In this document: positions 34,834-43,327 of the stretch, piece after piece | How the letters are laid out: each line of letters opens with the position of its first letter | Numbering within the stretch: the first letter of the stretch is position 1 | DNA from: JAKPBU01 sp964425695 | GTDB lineage: Bacteria; Pseudomonadota; Gammaproteobacteria; Xanthomonadales; Xanthomonadaceae | Assembly (NCBI GenBank): GCA_964425695.1 | Contig: CAYRNF010000001.1 | Coordinates: forward strand, 506,880-570,879 | DNA: 64,000 bases | Reading direction: 5' to 3' | Notes under the pieces: generated by a model | The model's database searches: none | Told to the model about the DNA's origin: nothing | The model's input: the letters and a program-made list of their open reading frames with translations, nothing else | Position numbers and translations under genes: made by a program

Positions 34834-35877
34834 TCAAGAAGAACCCGTGGATTGCCGCGACACCCCATCCGCGAGCGCCTGGAGCCCCAGCCGCCGCCGC
34901 ACCTCATCCGCCACCCGCGCCGTCTCCCGCAGCGGCACACCTTCGAACACCACCAGCCCCGCATCGGCGGGACGGATGCGCCCGCGCACCAGCAGCGCAT
35001 CCAGGAATCGCCGCGGCCGCCCGTGCACACCCGCCGGATCGAACACGAACACCGGTGCGGCGGTGGCGCACGCCTCGCTGACCATGTTCACCGAATCGGC
35101 CGTGCACACGATGCGGTCGGCCCAGGCGAGCAGGCCGGGGTAGGGGTTCTCGCCATCCTCCGCGCCCAGCCAGCACACGCCGGGCCAGCGGGCGGCAAAC
35201 GCGCGCAGCATCGGCAGCAGCGCCGGCGGGGTACGTCGCGAGGTGGTCAGCAGCACGCTGCCGCCGGTGCGCGACAGGTCGGCTTCCAGCAGAGCAAGCA
35301 ATTCCGACAAGGCCGCCTCGTCCAGCCGCGCGTGGCGGCTGTCACCGCCGATCAGCACCGACGTGCGCGGCGAGGGCAGCGCGGAGAAGGCGGCGAATCG
35401 CGCACGCGCCTCGGCCAGCCATGCGTCATCGACCGGGTGCAGGCTGCCGAGCAGGGTAATCACGTTGGGGCCGTGCAGGCCGTCGTGCTCGGGCGCGATC
35501 ACCACGTCCCAGTGCCGCGGCGCGATGCGCGGGTCCAGGATCTGCACCGCGCGCGCGCCGCGCGCGCGCAGCAGGCGCGTGGCCAGCGCGGCCTGGCGGC
35601 CGCAGCCGATGGCCAGCGCCGGTGGCGCTTGCAGCAGGCGGGCGAAGTCGCGACCGAACGCGCGCCCGTCCCCCGGCCAGCGCCGCGGTGCCCACGCGCG
35701 CGCCGCTGCGCCGGGACTCAACGTCACGTCGCGCTCCACGCGCACCGCGAGCGCCCGCGCCAGCGCGGCGGCCTGGCGCACGTTGCCTGCATGGCCGTCG
35801 CTGAGGGTCCATGCATGCGTGGAATGCAGGCCGTGGGCGGGGCTTCGTTCCAATGGCGTGCCGATCCGTTGCGGCAA
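34834..35877 (-). CDS. ELM1/GtrOC1-like putative nucleoside-diphosphate-sugar epimerase-type protein
   Basis: A 347-residue protein of the bacterial ELM1 family (mitochondrial fission ELM1-like, DUF1022). Markers are HAWTLSDGHAGNVRQAAALA, PHVITLLG-like PNVITLLGSLHPV, SVLIGGDSRHARLDE, TTSRRTPPAL and CTADSVNMVSEACATAAPVFVFDP. The fold is glycosyltransferase-like and a role in envelope sugar metabolism is suspected for bacterial members. The start is a TTG at 35877 with only a weak ribosome-binding site (GGTGAAG), so the true start is uncertain. It is divergent from a nitroreductase gene. Confidence 0.75.
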   Translation of the reverse strand: MPQRIGTPLERSPAHGLHSTHAWTLSDGHAGNVRQAAALARALAVRVERDVTLSPGAAARAWAPRRWPGDGRAFGRDFARLLQAPPALAIGCGRQAALATRLLRARGARAVQILDPRIAPRHWDVVIAPEHDGLHGPNVITLLGSLHPVDDAWLAEARARFAAFSALPSPRTSVLIGGDSRHARLDEAALSELLALLEADLSRTGGSVLLTTSRRTPPALLPMLRAFAARWPGVCWLGAEDGENPYPGLLAWADRIVCTADSVNMVSEACATAAPVFVFDPAGVHGRPRRFLDALLVRGRIRPADAGLVVFEGVPLRETARVADEVRRRLGLQALADGVSRQSTGSS

Positions 35878-35967
35878 CGCCGCGTTCGCTTCACCGGCGG
35901 AACTCTACACTGCGCGCCTTCGTTCACCGGCGGGCCCCGCGCCCGGCCCCACCCCGAGAGGATCCGG

Positions 35968-36567
35968 ATGTCGCACGCCTTCACCCCGCTCGACGCGCCC
36001 GCGCTGGACCGCCTGTTCCTGCAGGCGCGCACCTACAACGCCTTCTCCGGGCAGATCGACGACGCCACCCTGCATCGCCTCTACGACCTGCTCAAGTTCG
36101 GCCCGACCACCGCCAACAGCAGCCCGGCGCGGTTCGTGTTCGTGCGTTCGGCCGAAGCCAAGGCGCGGCTCGCGCCGGCGCTGGACGAGGGCAACCGCGA
36201 CAAGACGCTGGCCGCGCCGGTCGTGGTGATCATCGGCCACGACATGCGCTTCTACGACAAGCTGCCGGTGCTGTTCCCGCATACCGACGCCAAGAGCTGG
36301 TTCGACACCAAGCCCGAGGCTGTGCTGGAAACCGTGGCGCTGCGCAACGGCAGCCTGCAAGGCGCGTACCTGATCCTGGCGGCGCGCGCCCTGGGGCTGG
36401 ACTGCGGGCCCATGTCCGGCTTCGACAACGCCAAGGTGGATGCCGCGTTCTTCAAGGACACGCCGATCCGCAGCAATTTCCTGGTCAACCTGGGCAAGGG
36501 CGACCCGGCCAGCATCTTCCCGCGCTCGCCGCGGCTGGGCTTCGACGAAGCCTGCCGCATCGAGTGA
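35968..36567 (+). CDS. Nitroreductase family protein, malonic semialdehyde reductase RutE-like
   Basis: A 199-residue FMN enzyme. LFLQARTYNAFSGQIDDATLHRLYDLLKFGPTTANSSPARFVFVRS, and the late SGFDNAKVDAAFFKDTPIRSNFLVNLGKGDP, match the RutE/HadB group closely. Such enzymes reduce malonic semialdehyde or nitro and quinone compounds with NAD(P)H. No rut genes are nearby, so the native substrate is uncertain. GAGAGGAT provides the ribosome-binding site. A yceI gene follows 41 bp downstream. Confidence 0.88.
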   Translation: MSHAFTPLDAPALDRLFLQARTYNAFSGQIDDATLHRLYDLLKFGPTTANSSPARFVFVRSAEAKARLAPALDEGNRDKTLAAPVVVIIGHDMRFYDKLPVLFPHTDAKSWFDTKPEAVLETVALRNGSLQGAYLILAARALGLDCGPMSGFDNAKVDAAFFKDTPIRSNFLVNLGKGDPASIFPRSPRLGFDEACRIE

Positions 36568-36608
36568 CTCCGCCCGCGCACCACCACCCCCACCGCAAGG
36601 AGCCCGTC

Positions 36609-37241
36609 ATGCGCAAGTCGTTGCTCGCCGCTGCCCTGTTCGCCTTCGCCGGCGCCGCGTTCGCCGCGCCGGTGTCGTACAGGATCGATCCCAACCACAC
36701 CAACGTGCTGGCGTCGTGGAGCCATTTCGGCTTCTCCAACCCCAGCATCAACTTCGGCAAGGCCGACGGCACGATCGTCTACGACGCCGACAACGTGTCC
36801 GCCTCCAGCGTCGACGTGACCCTGCCGCTGACCGGGCTCAGCGCCCTGGCCGAGGACTTCTACGAGCACCTCACCAGCGGCGACTGGTTCGATGCGGCCA
36901 AGCATCCCGCCGCCACGTTCAAGAGCACCAAGGTCGAATCCGCCGGCCAGGACAAGCTCAAGGTGACCGGCGACCTCACCGTAAAGGGCGTCACCCGGCC
37001 GGTGGTGCTGGACGTCACCCTGAACAAGGCCGGAGAACAGCCCATGGCCAAGCGCGCGGCGATCGGCTTCGATGCCACCGCCACGGTCAAGCGCAGCGAT
37101 TTCGGCCTGGGCAAGTACGCGCCCAACGTCAGCGACGAGGTGCAGCTGCGCATCACCACCGAGGCGCTGGCGGAGAAGCCGAAGGACGCCGCGCAGCCCG
37201 TCGAGCCGGCACCGGCCGCGAAGGCCGACACGTCGTCGTGA
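36609..37241 (+). CDS. YceI-family periplasmic lipid-binding protein
   Basis: A 210-residue protein with a Sec signal peptide (MRKSLLAAALFAFAGAAFA) and a YceI lipocalin-like barrel: YRIDPNHTNVLASWSHFGFSNP, LTSGDWFDAAKHPAATFKST, LTVKGVTRPVVLDVTL, and a closing RSDFGLGKYAPNVSDEVQL. YceI proteins bind polyisoprenoids, probably in the periplasm. The C-terminal ~25 residues are a Lys/Pro/Ala tail. It is close behind the nitroreductase gene and 58 bp before the pirin gene, so the three may form one operon. Confidence 0.93.
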   Translation: MRKSLLAAALFAFAGAAFAAPVSYRIDPNHTNVLASWSHFGFSNPSINFGKADGTIVYDADNVSASSVDVTLPLTGLSALAEDFYEHLTSGDWFDAAKHPAATFKSTKVESAGQDKLKVTGDLTVKGVTRPVVLDVTLNKAGEQPMAKRAAIGFDATATVKRSDFGLGKYAPNVSDEVQLRITTEALAEKPKDAAQPVEPAPAAKADTSS

Positions 37242-37299
37242 CGGTGGCGGAGGACCGGGTTGGGGCGGTGCACGCCGCCCCGCTTCGCGGAGAGCCCGC

Positions 37300-38010
37300 A
37301 TGATCATCGAACGGCCGGCCGCGGCGCGCGGCCATGTCGCCCTGGGCTGGCTCGACAGCCGCCACACGTTCTCGTTCGGTCACTACCACGATCCGCAGTG
37401 GATGGGCTTCGGCCCCTTGCGGGTGATCAACGAGGACCAAGTGGCGCCCGGGGCGGGATTCCCCACCCATGGCCACGCCAACATGGAAATCCTGAGCTAT
37501 GTGCTGGCCGGCGGCCTGGCGCATCGCGACAGCCATGGCGGGCAGGGCGTGCTGCGCCCGGGCGAGCTGCAGTGGATGAGCGCCGGCCACGGCGTGCAGC
37601 ACAGCGAGTTCAACGCCTCCGATGCCGAACCGGTGCATTTCCTGCAGATCTGGCTGCAACCGGACCGGGTCAACGCACCGCCCGCCTACGACCAGCGCAG
37701 CTTCGATCCGCAGGCCCGCCACGACCGCTGGGCGACGCTGGCGTCCCCGGACGGCGCCGACGGCAGCATCGCGATCCGCCAGCAGGCCTGGCTGCGCGCC
37801 GCGCTGCTGGCGGACGGCGCCGGGCTGCAGGTGGCGCTGTCGCCGCAGCGCCGCTACTGGCTGCATGTCGCGCAGGGCGGGCTGCAGGCCGACGCGCGCA
37901 CGCTGCATGCGGGCGACGCTCTGGGGTTCGTGGACGAAGGCGGCACGCTGACCCTGCGCGGCGTGGGCGCACCGCGCGCCGACGTGCTGCTGTTCGACCT
38001 GCCGGCGTAG
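37300..38010 (+). CDS. Pirin-family bicupin protein
   Basis: A 236-residue protein of the YhhW/pirin group. The N-cupin metal site is visible in FPTHGHANMEILSYVLAG and GVQHSEFNAS; DSRHTFSFGHYHDPQWMGFGPLRVINED is the family's opening block. The C-terminal cupin is degenerate. Some pirins are quercetinases and others transcription cofactors; the role here is not predictable. The start ATG 37300 gives the standard MIIERPA N-terminus. Confidence 0.92.
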   Translation: MIIERPAAARGHVALGWLDSRHTFSFGHYHDPQWMGFGPLRVINEDQVAPGAGFPTHGHANMEILSYVLAGGLAHRDSHGGQGVLRPGELQWMSAGHGVQHSEFNASDAEPVHFLQIWLQPDRVNAPPAYDQRSFDPQARHDRWATLASPDGADGSIAIRQQAWLRAALLADGAGLQVALSPQRRYWLHVAQGGLQADARTLHAGDALGFVDEGGTLTLRGVGAPRADVLLFDLPA

Positions 38011-38177
38011 TCCTGCGCGTCGCAGCGCGGCGGCGTCACCGTCGCCCAGTGGCCGGGCGGCACTGGCCGCGCGAATCCTGATGCACCTGCCAGGCCCCGC
38101 CTTCACACCCGGTGGCACGGAGCTTGCGTAAGAAGCCGGATTGCCCGCGCGGGCCGGCCGCGCACACCGCGTCCGCC

Positions 38178-39329
38178 ATGCCCGCAGCTCCGCCAGCCCG
38201 CCGCAAGATCGTCCAGGCCTGGCAGCGGCTGCCGGCCCTGGCGGGCAACCTGCTGAGCGAGCCATTGCCCCCTGCGATGGTGGACGACTACCACCGCGAC
38301 CAGCAGCGGCGGCAGCTGCCGATCGTGCGCACGCTGTGCGCCTTCGTGCTGGTGGCGTTCCTGGGCTTCGCGTACTGGGACACGCTGGTGCAGGGTGCCT
38401 GGGCGCCCACCGCGCAGCGCCTGCGCCTGCTGTGCGCGCTGCCGATGGCGGCGATGCTGGCGTCCCTGTTCGTGCTGCGGGGCGAACGCGCCCAGCGGTT
38501 GCTGTGGCACGCGTACGTCCTGTGGTTCCTGGTGTCGATGGCGCTGGTCACCCACCACACCACCGCCGGCCTGGTCTGGGCGCTGCCCACCTACATGGCC
38601 GCGCCGATCGCCATCGCGCCCATGTTCACCCGCTGGAGCGACGTGGGGCTGTGCCTGCTGTCCACGCTGGGCGTGCCGGTGGTGTCGCTTGCGCTGGCGG
38701 CGCACGCGGATGCGGTGATCGGCCTGAACTACGCGTTCTACCTGGTTACCGCGCTGGGCGTGTCGCTGCTGCTGTACGTGCAGAGCGAACGCGAGCGCCG
38801 GCGTGCGTACCGGCTGGAACGCGGCCTGCAGCAGGCCGCGCATACCGACAGCCTCACCGGGCTGCTGAGCCGGCGCCGGTTCCTGGAACTGGGGCTGGCG
38901 CGATTGCGGCAGGGCAGCGGCCGCGAGGTGCTGCTGTACCTGGACCTGGACCACTTCAAGCAGATCAACGACGCGTTCGGCCACGACGCCGGGGACCGCG
39001 CGCTGCGCGATACCGCACAGGCGATCCGCGAGGCCACCCGCGCCGGCGACCTTTGCGCGCGCCTGGGGGGCGAGGAGTTCGTGGTGCTGCTGCCGGCGCT
39101 GGAACACGAGCGCGTGCGCGCGGTATGCAGCCACCTGCTGGGCCGGATCGCGGCGCTGCGGGTGGGCGACCGGGCGCTGTCGGCGAGCATGGGCGTGGCG
39201 CGACGCCAGAGCGTCGAGGAGTCGCTGCACAGCCTGATGGTGCGCGCGGACCACGCCATGCTGGAGGCCAAGCGCGCCGGGCGCAGCGGCTGGTGCGAGG
39301 CTGCGCCCGGCGGCGCCGGTGCGCGCTGA
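38178..39329 (+). CDS. Membrane-bound diguanylate cyclase (GGEEF)
   Basis: A 383-residue protein from ATG 38178; GTG 38112 would add 22 residues, and neither has a strong ribosome-binding site. Six hydrophobic segments span about residues 50-210. Then comes a GGDEF domain with D-x-D-HFKQINDAFGHDAGD and the active-site GGEEF, so it should make c-di-GMP. A RAGD motif lies exactly five residues before GGEEF, the canonical RxxD inhibitory site, predicting product feedback. The membrane sensor type resembles MASE-like N-termini, and its signal is unknown. It lies alone between the pirin gene and a zinc-finger gene. Confidence 0.88.
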   Translation: MPAAPPARRKIVQAWQRLPALAGNLLSEPLPPAMVDDYHRDQQRRQLPIVRTLCAFVLVAFLGFAYWDTLVQGAWAPTAQRLRLLCALPMAAMLASLFVLRGERAQRLLWHAYVLWFLVSMALVTHHTTAGLVWALPTYMAAPIAIAPMFTRWSDVGLCLLSTLGVPVVSLALAAHADAVIGLNYAFYLVTALGVSLLLYVQSERERRRAYRLERGLQQAAHTDSLTGLLSRRRFLELGLARLRQGSGREVLLYLDLDHFKQINDAFGHDAGDRALRDTAQAIREATRAGDLCARLGGEEFVVLLPALEHERVRAVCSHLLGRIAALRVGDRALSASMGVARRQSVEESLHSLMVRADHAMLEAKRAGRSGWCEAAPGGAGAR

Positions 39330-39369
39330 TAAACTGCCGCGGCTTCCCCCCCCCGCTGCCGCACACGCC

Positions 39370-39567
39370 ATGTCCGATCCCGCGTCGCCCCTCCCAGCCA
39401 ATGCGCAGAAGCAGTACGAGGTGCGCCGCGCCGACCTGCCGCTGAGCTGCCCGCTGCCGGCGATGGCGCTGTGGAACTCGCATCCGCGCGTGTACCTGCC
39501 CATCGAAGGCGAGGGCGGCCAGACCAACTGCCCCTACTGCGGCGCGCATTTCGTGCTGGTGGATTGA
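39370..39567 (+). CDS. Small zinc-finger (zf-CHCC/NDUFS6-like) protein
   Basis: A 65-residue protein ending VYLPIEGEGGQTNCPYCGAHFVLVD. The H-P-R-V-Y-L-P-I and CxxC arrangement matches the zf-CHCC family related to the NDUFS6 subunit. Upstream residues DLPLSCPLPAMALWNSHPRVYLPI contribute further Cys/His ligands. Its function in bacteria is poorly known. It begins about 40 nt after TGATAAACT, a possible -10. Confidence 0.88.
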   Translation: MSDPASPLPANAQKQYEVRRADLPLSCPLPAMALWNSHPRVYLPIEGEGGQTNCPYCGAHFVLVD

Positions 39568-39679
39568 GCGCGCACCGCGCCGCCGCGCGCTGGCGCGGGC
39601 CGGTAGCGGCCCGATTCCGGCCCGCACGCGTGGGGCATGGGCCCTGCCAGTCGGTTTTCCCGGAACGCCCGGCCGGACC

Positions 39680-40828
39680 ATGAGCCGCGCGCTCACCGTG
39701 GTGCAGCTGCTGCCGGCGTTGGAATCCGGCGGCGTGGAGCGCTCCACCCTGGAGATCGCCGAGGCGCTGGTCCGCGTAGGCCACCGCGCCGTGGTGGTGT
39801 CGGCCGGCGGCAGGCTGGTGCCGCGCCTGCTGGCGTGCGGGGCGGAACACATCACCCTGGACATCGGCCGCAAATCGCCGGCCACGCTGCGCCACGTGCC
39901 GGCCCTGCGCCGCCACCTGCGCGCGCTGGCGCCGGACATCGTGCACGCGCGCTCGCGGCTGCCGGCCTGGATCGGCTGGTGGGCGTTGCGCGGCCTGGGG
40001 GCGACCGGCGCCACGCCGCACTTCGTCACCACCGTGCACGGGCTCAATTCGCCCTCGCGCTACAGCGCGATCATGACCCGCGGCGAACGCGTGGTCTGCG
40101 TGTCGGACACGGTGCGCCGCTACGTGCTGCAGCACTACCCGCGCACCGATCCGGCACGGCTGGTGACCATCCCGCGCGGCATCGACCCGGACGCGTTCCC
40201 GCGCAGGCCGGTGCCGGATCCGCAGGCGCGCGCCGCGGTGGCCGCCCTGCACCCGTCGCTGGCCGGCGCCGGGCCGCTGCTGCTGTTGCCCGGACGCGGC
40301 ACCCGTCTCAAGGGCCATGCCGACGCCCTGGCGCTGCTGGCGGCGCTGCGCGCGGAAGGCGCGGATGCGCGGCTGTGGATGCCCGGCGCGCGCGAGGCGG
40401 GGCGCGAGCGGTACATCGCGGAGCTCGAAGCCGAAGCGACGCGCGCGGGCGTGGCCGATGCGCTGGCGATCACGCCGCCGACCTCCGCGATCGTGCAGGC
40501 CTACGCGGCCAGCGACGTGGTGCTGCAGCTGTCGCGCAAGCCCGAAGCGCTGGGCCGCACCGTGCTCGAGGCGCTGTCGGTGGGGCGGCCGGTGGCCGGC
40601 TGGGCGCACGGTGGCGTGGGCGAGCTGCTGCGCGAACTGCAGCCGCGCGGCGCGGTGGCCCCGTTCGATGCGGACGCGCTGTCGGCGACGGTGCGCGCGC
40701 TGATCGCGCAGCCTCCGCGGCCACCGGCTACCATCCCCTACACGCTGCAGGCGATGCAGCAGGCCACGCTGGCCGTGTACGAATCCCTGGTGAACCCGCC
40801 CCTTGGCCACGACCTCCGCGCCCGCTGA
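39680..40828 (+). CDS. GT4-type glycosyltransferase
   Basis: A 382-residue GT-B enzyme. The N-terminal acceptor domain is VVQLLPALESGGVERSTLEIAEALV, with HFVTTVHGLNSPSRYSAIM; the donor domain has LLLPGRGTRLKGHADALALL and QLSRKPEALGRTVLEALSVGRPVAG, including the EX7E-like K-P-E-A...E pattern. It overlaps the next gene, an O-antigen-ligase-like protein, by 26 bp. With the nearby waaA and lpxL-type genes this suggests lipopolysaccharide core or O-chain assembly. The donor sugar is unknown. Confidence 0.88.
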   Translation: MSRALTVVQLLPALESGGVERSTLEIAEALVRVGHRAVVVSAGGRLVPRLLACGAEHITLDIGRKSPATLRHVPALRRHLRALAPDIVHARSRLPAWIGWWALRGLGATGATPHFVTTVHGLNSPSRYSAIMTRGERVVCVSDTVRRYVLQHYPRTDPARLVTIPRGIDPDAFPRRPVPDPQARAAVAALHPSLAGAGPLLLLPGRGTRLKGHADALALLAALRAEGADARLWMPGAREAGRERYIAELEAEATRAGVADALAITPPTSAIVQAYAASDVVLQLSRKPEALGRTVLEALSVGRPVAGWAHGGVGELLRELQPRGAVAPFDADALSATVRALIAQPPRPPATIPYTLQAMQQATLAVYESLVNPPLGHDLRAR

Positions 40829-42164
40829 CCCGGCTTCCGCCGCCACGTTGCCGCCTCAGGGCTGGCGCTGGGCGCCTGCGTGGGTGCTGGCCTTCGTGGC
40901 GCTGTGGCCGGCCCCGGGCTATGCCGAGGCGGTGATGGTGCTCGGTGCGCTGGCGGCGATCACGCTGCTGCTGCTGGCGCGCTTCCGCGGCGGCATGCAG
41001 CTGCTCAGCGGCCCCGCGTGGGCGCTGACCAGCGTGCTGTTCTTCGCCTACTGGCTGCCGGAGGTGCTGTCGGCCGTGGACGCGGTGGATCGCGGGCGCG
41101 CGTTGAAGGAATCGCTGGTGGACCTGCGCTACCTGCCGTTCCTGTGGCTGGTGGCGTCGGCCGTGGCCAGCGACCGCGCGCGGCGCACCACCTTCGGCGG
41201 GCTGGCGGTCATCATGGGCGTCTGGACCGTGGACGCGCTGCTGCAGGCCGTCTTCGGCGCCAGTCCGCTGTTCTCGGGCATCGACGCGGTCAAGCACGCG
41301 ATCAGCGACCACGGCATGTGCCCTGCGGGGCAGGACACGCTGCTGCGCGACCGGCTGAGCGGCGTGCTGGGACCGTGCAACCTGAAGCTGGGCCTGGTGC
41401 TGGCCAGCCTGTCGCCGTTCGTGCTGCACGCCGCGGCGTCGCGCTTCGGGCGGGTGGGCTGGATCGTGGCGGCGGCGGCGGTGGGCCTGGTGATCCTGCT
41501 GGCCGGCTCGCGGGCGTCGTGGATCACCTATGGCCTGGTGCTGCTGGTGTCCGGGTGGCAGCTGCTGGGGTGGAAGAAGCTGGCCGGCGTGTTCGCGTTC
41601 GGCGCGCTCGTGCTGGCGGCGCTGGCGCTGTTCTCGCCGCAGGTGCGCGATCGCATCGAGCGCACCACGCACGCCGTGGCCGCCGATCCGGAAGGCGTGG
41701 ACACCGCCCTGTCCGGGCGGACCCGCATCTGGGGCGCGGCGACGTGCATGTTCCAGGCGCATCCGATCAATGGCGTGGGCGCGCGCGGCTTCCGCGACGC
41801 CTTCCCCGCATGCGATCCCCAGCACGGCGAACGCGCGGCCTGGGGCATCGGCCCGGCGCACCACGCGCACCAGATCGTGCTGGAGATCCTGAGCGAAACG
41901 GGCGCGCTCGGCCTGCTGCTGTGGCTGGCCGGCGCGGCCATGGCGTGGCGCGCGTGGCGTTACGCCAACGCGGCGGCGCGCGCGCGCGCGCGTCCGGCGA
42001 TGCTCGCCCTGGCGGTAACGGTGTTCCCGCTCAACACCCACCTCGCGTTCTACTCGACCTTCTGGGGCGGCCTGACCCTGCTGCTGGCGGCGCTGTACGC
42101 AGGCAGCCTGCTGGCGCGCGACGCGCAGCCAGCCGTTCCCGCCGCGACCACCGGCGCCGAATAG
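40803..42164 (+). CDS. O-antigen ligase/polymerase-like membrane protein (WaaL/Wzy superfamily)
   Basis: A 453-residue protein with ten or more hydrophobic segments. The Wzy_C/WaaL signature loop is present: LSGRTRIWGAATCMFQAHPINGVGARGFRDAF, then HHAHQIVLEILSETGALGLLLW. Such proteins join O-polysaccharide to lipid A-core, or polymerise it, at the periplasmic face. TTG 40803 is the earliest start and overlaps the upstream glycosyltransferase gene; a later start is possible. The periplasmic loop has several Cys residues (C-PAG, GPCN, ATC, PAC). Confidence 0.85.
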   Translation: MATTSAPADPASAATLPPQGWRWAPAWVLAFVALWPAPGYAEAVMVLGALAAITLLLLARFRGGMQLLSGPAWALTSVLFFAYWLPEVLSAVDAVDRGRALKESLVDLRYLPFLWLVASAVASDRARRTTFGGLAVIMGVWTVDALLQAVFGASPLFSGIDAVKHAISDHGMCPAGQDTLLRDRLSGVLGPCNLKLGLVLASLSPFVLHAAASRFGRVGWIVAAAAVGLVILLAGSRASWITYGLVLLVSGWQLLGWKKLAGVFAFGALVLAALALFSPQVRDRIERTTHAVAADPEGVDTALSGRTRIWGAATCMFQAHPINGVGARGFRDAFPACDPQHGERAAWGIGPAHHAHQIVLEILSETGALGLLLWLAGAAMAWRAWRYANAAARARARPAMLALAVTVFPLNTHLAFYSTFWGGLTLLLAALYAGSLLARDAQPAVPAATTGAE

Positions 42165-42326
42165 CCACCGCCGCGCGTTCTGGTCCTCGCGCCGGACGCG
42201 CGTGTTTGCGCGGATCGGCTGCCGCGCCCGGCCACGGACGGAAGCCCCTGTCACGGCTGCTGCGCGCTGTCCGGTACGTGCGTGGTCCGCAGGCGCATCG
42301 CGCGGGCGGGGTGGCGCAGGCGCGCG

Positions 42327-43253
42327 CTAGCCTGGGCGGCTGTCGTAGAGGCTCTGCCCGTCCGGCTGCCGCTTGAAGCGCCGGTGGATCCACAGGTACT
42401 GCTCCGGCGCCGCGCGCACCATGGCTTCGATGCCGCCCATGACCCGCGCCGTGTCCGCGGTTGCATCCGAAGACGGGAATCCATCGAACGCGGGCGACAG
42501 CGCCATGGCGTAGCTGCCGTCGGCGCGGCGCGCATGCTGGAACAGCAGCACCGCGGCCCCGGACATCCGGGCCAGCGCGTGCGTCGAGGTGAGGCTGTGC
42601 GCCGGGTGGCCGAAGAAAGGCACGAACACCGCATCGCCGCGGCTCGGATCCTGGTCGGGCGCGTACCACAACAGCCCGCCGCGCTTGAGGTGCCGCACGG
42701 CGCCGCGCACGTCCTGCTTGGGGAACATGGCCGCCGCGTAGCGCGCACGGCCGCGGCGCACGGCCCATTCCATTGCCGGTTCGCCGTGCGGCCGGTACAT
42801 GCCGGCCAGCGGCACGTGGTCGCACATCAGCCGCCCGCAGACCTCCAGGGTGGTGAAGTGGCCGGAGACGACGATCACGCCGCGTCCGTCCGCCTGCGCC
42901 GCGCGGATGTGCTCCAGGCCTTCCACCGTGGTGCCCCTGCGCAGCGGATCCACCGAGCCCCACCAGGCCCGCGCGAATTCGAACAGCCCGATCCCCAGCG
43001 CGCCGAAATGCGCGCGCAGCAGGCGTGCGCGACCGCGCCGGTCCAGTTCCGGGAAACACAGCGCCAGGTTGCGCGCGGCGATGTCGCGCCGCTGGCGCAG
43101 CAGCTGCTGCAGGGCCACGCCCAGGATCCTGCCGGCGAAGCGCTGCACCGGCCACGGCACGCGCGCCAGCGCCGCCATCGCGCCGATGCCGATCCAGGCC
43201 GGCCAATGGCGTGGCGAGCGCGGCGGGCGTCCGCTGTCGGAAGGCGCAGTCAT
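42327..43253 (-). CDS. Lipid A biosynthesis lauroyl/palmitoleoyl-type acyltransferase (LpxL/HtrB family)
   Basis: A 308-residue protein with one N-terminal membrane segment and the LPLAT fold. The catalytic H132-x4-E137 is in VVSGHFTTLEVCG. Further blocks are GMYRPHGEPAMEWAVRRGR, LLWYAPDQDPSRGDAVFVPFFG and EQYLWIHRRFKRQPDG. It adds secondary acyl chains to Kdo2-lipid A. It is transcribed divergently from waaA, the Kdo transferase that makes its substrate, across only 74 bp. TAGAAT ends 7 nt before its ATG, implying a leaderless mRNA. Confidence 0.92.
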   Translation of the reverse strand: MTAPSDSGRPPRSPRHWPAWIGIGAMAALARVPWPVQRFAGRILGVALQQLLRQRRDIAARNLALCFPELDRRGRARLLRAHFGALGIGLFEFARAWWGSVDPLRRGTTVEGLEHIRAAQADGRGVIVVSGHFTTLEVCGRLMCDHVPLAGMYRPHGEPAMEWAVRRGRARYAAAMFPKQDVRGAVRHLKRGGLLWYAPDQDPSRGDAVFVPFFGHPAHSLTSTHALARMSGAAVLLFQHARRADGSYAMALSPAFDGFPSSDATADTARVMGGIEAMVRAAPEQYLWIHRRFKRQPDGQSLYDSRPG

Positions 43254-43327
43254 GCGGGGATTCTAGCGATGCGTCGCGCACGCTCCGCGCGCGCCGTGCG
43301 GCGCAGTGGCTCCGCTATCCTGTGGCG
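43254..43327. promoter_or_regulatory. Divergent lpxL-type/waaA promoter region
   Basis: On the minus strand TAGAAT (43265-43260) ends 7 nt before the lpxL-type ATG. On the plus strand TATCCT (43316-43321) ends 7 nt before the waaA ATG. Both genes thus have -10-like hexamers at leaderless spacing back to back in 74 bp. No clear -35 boxes are seen. Confidence 0.5.
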
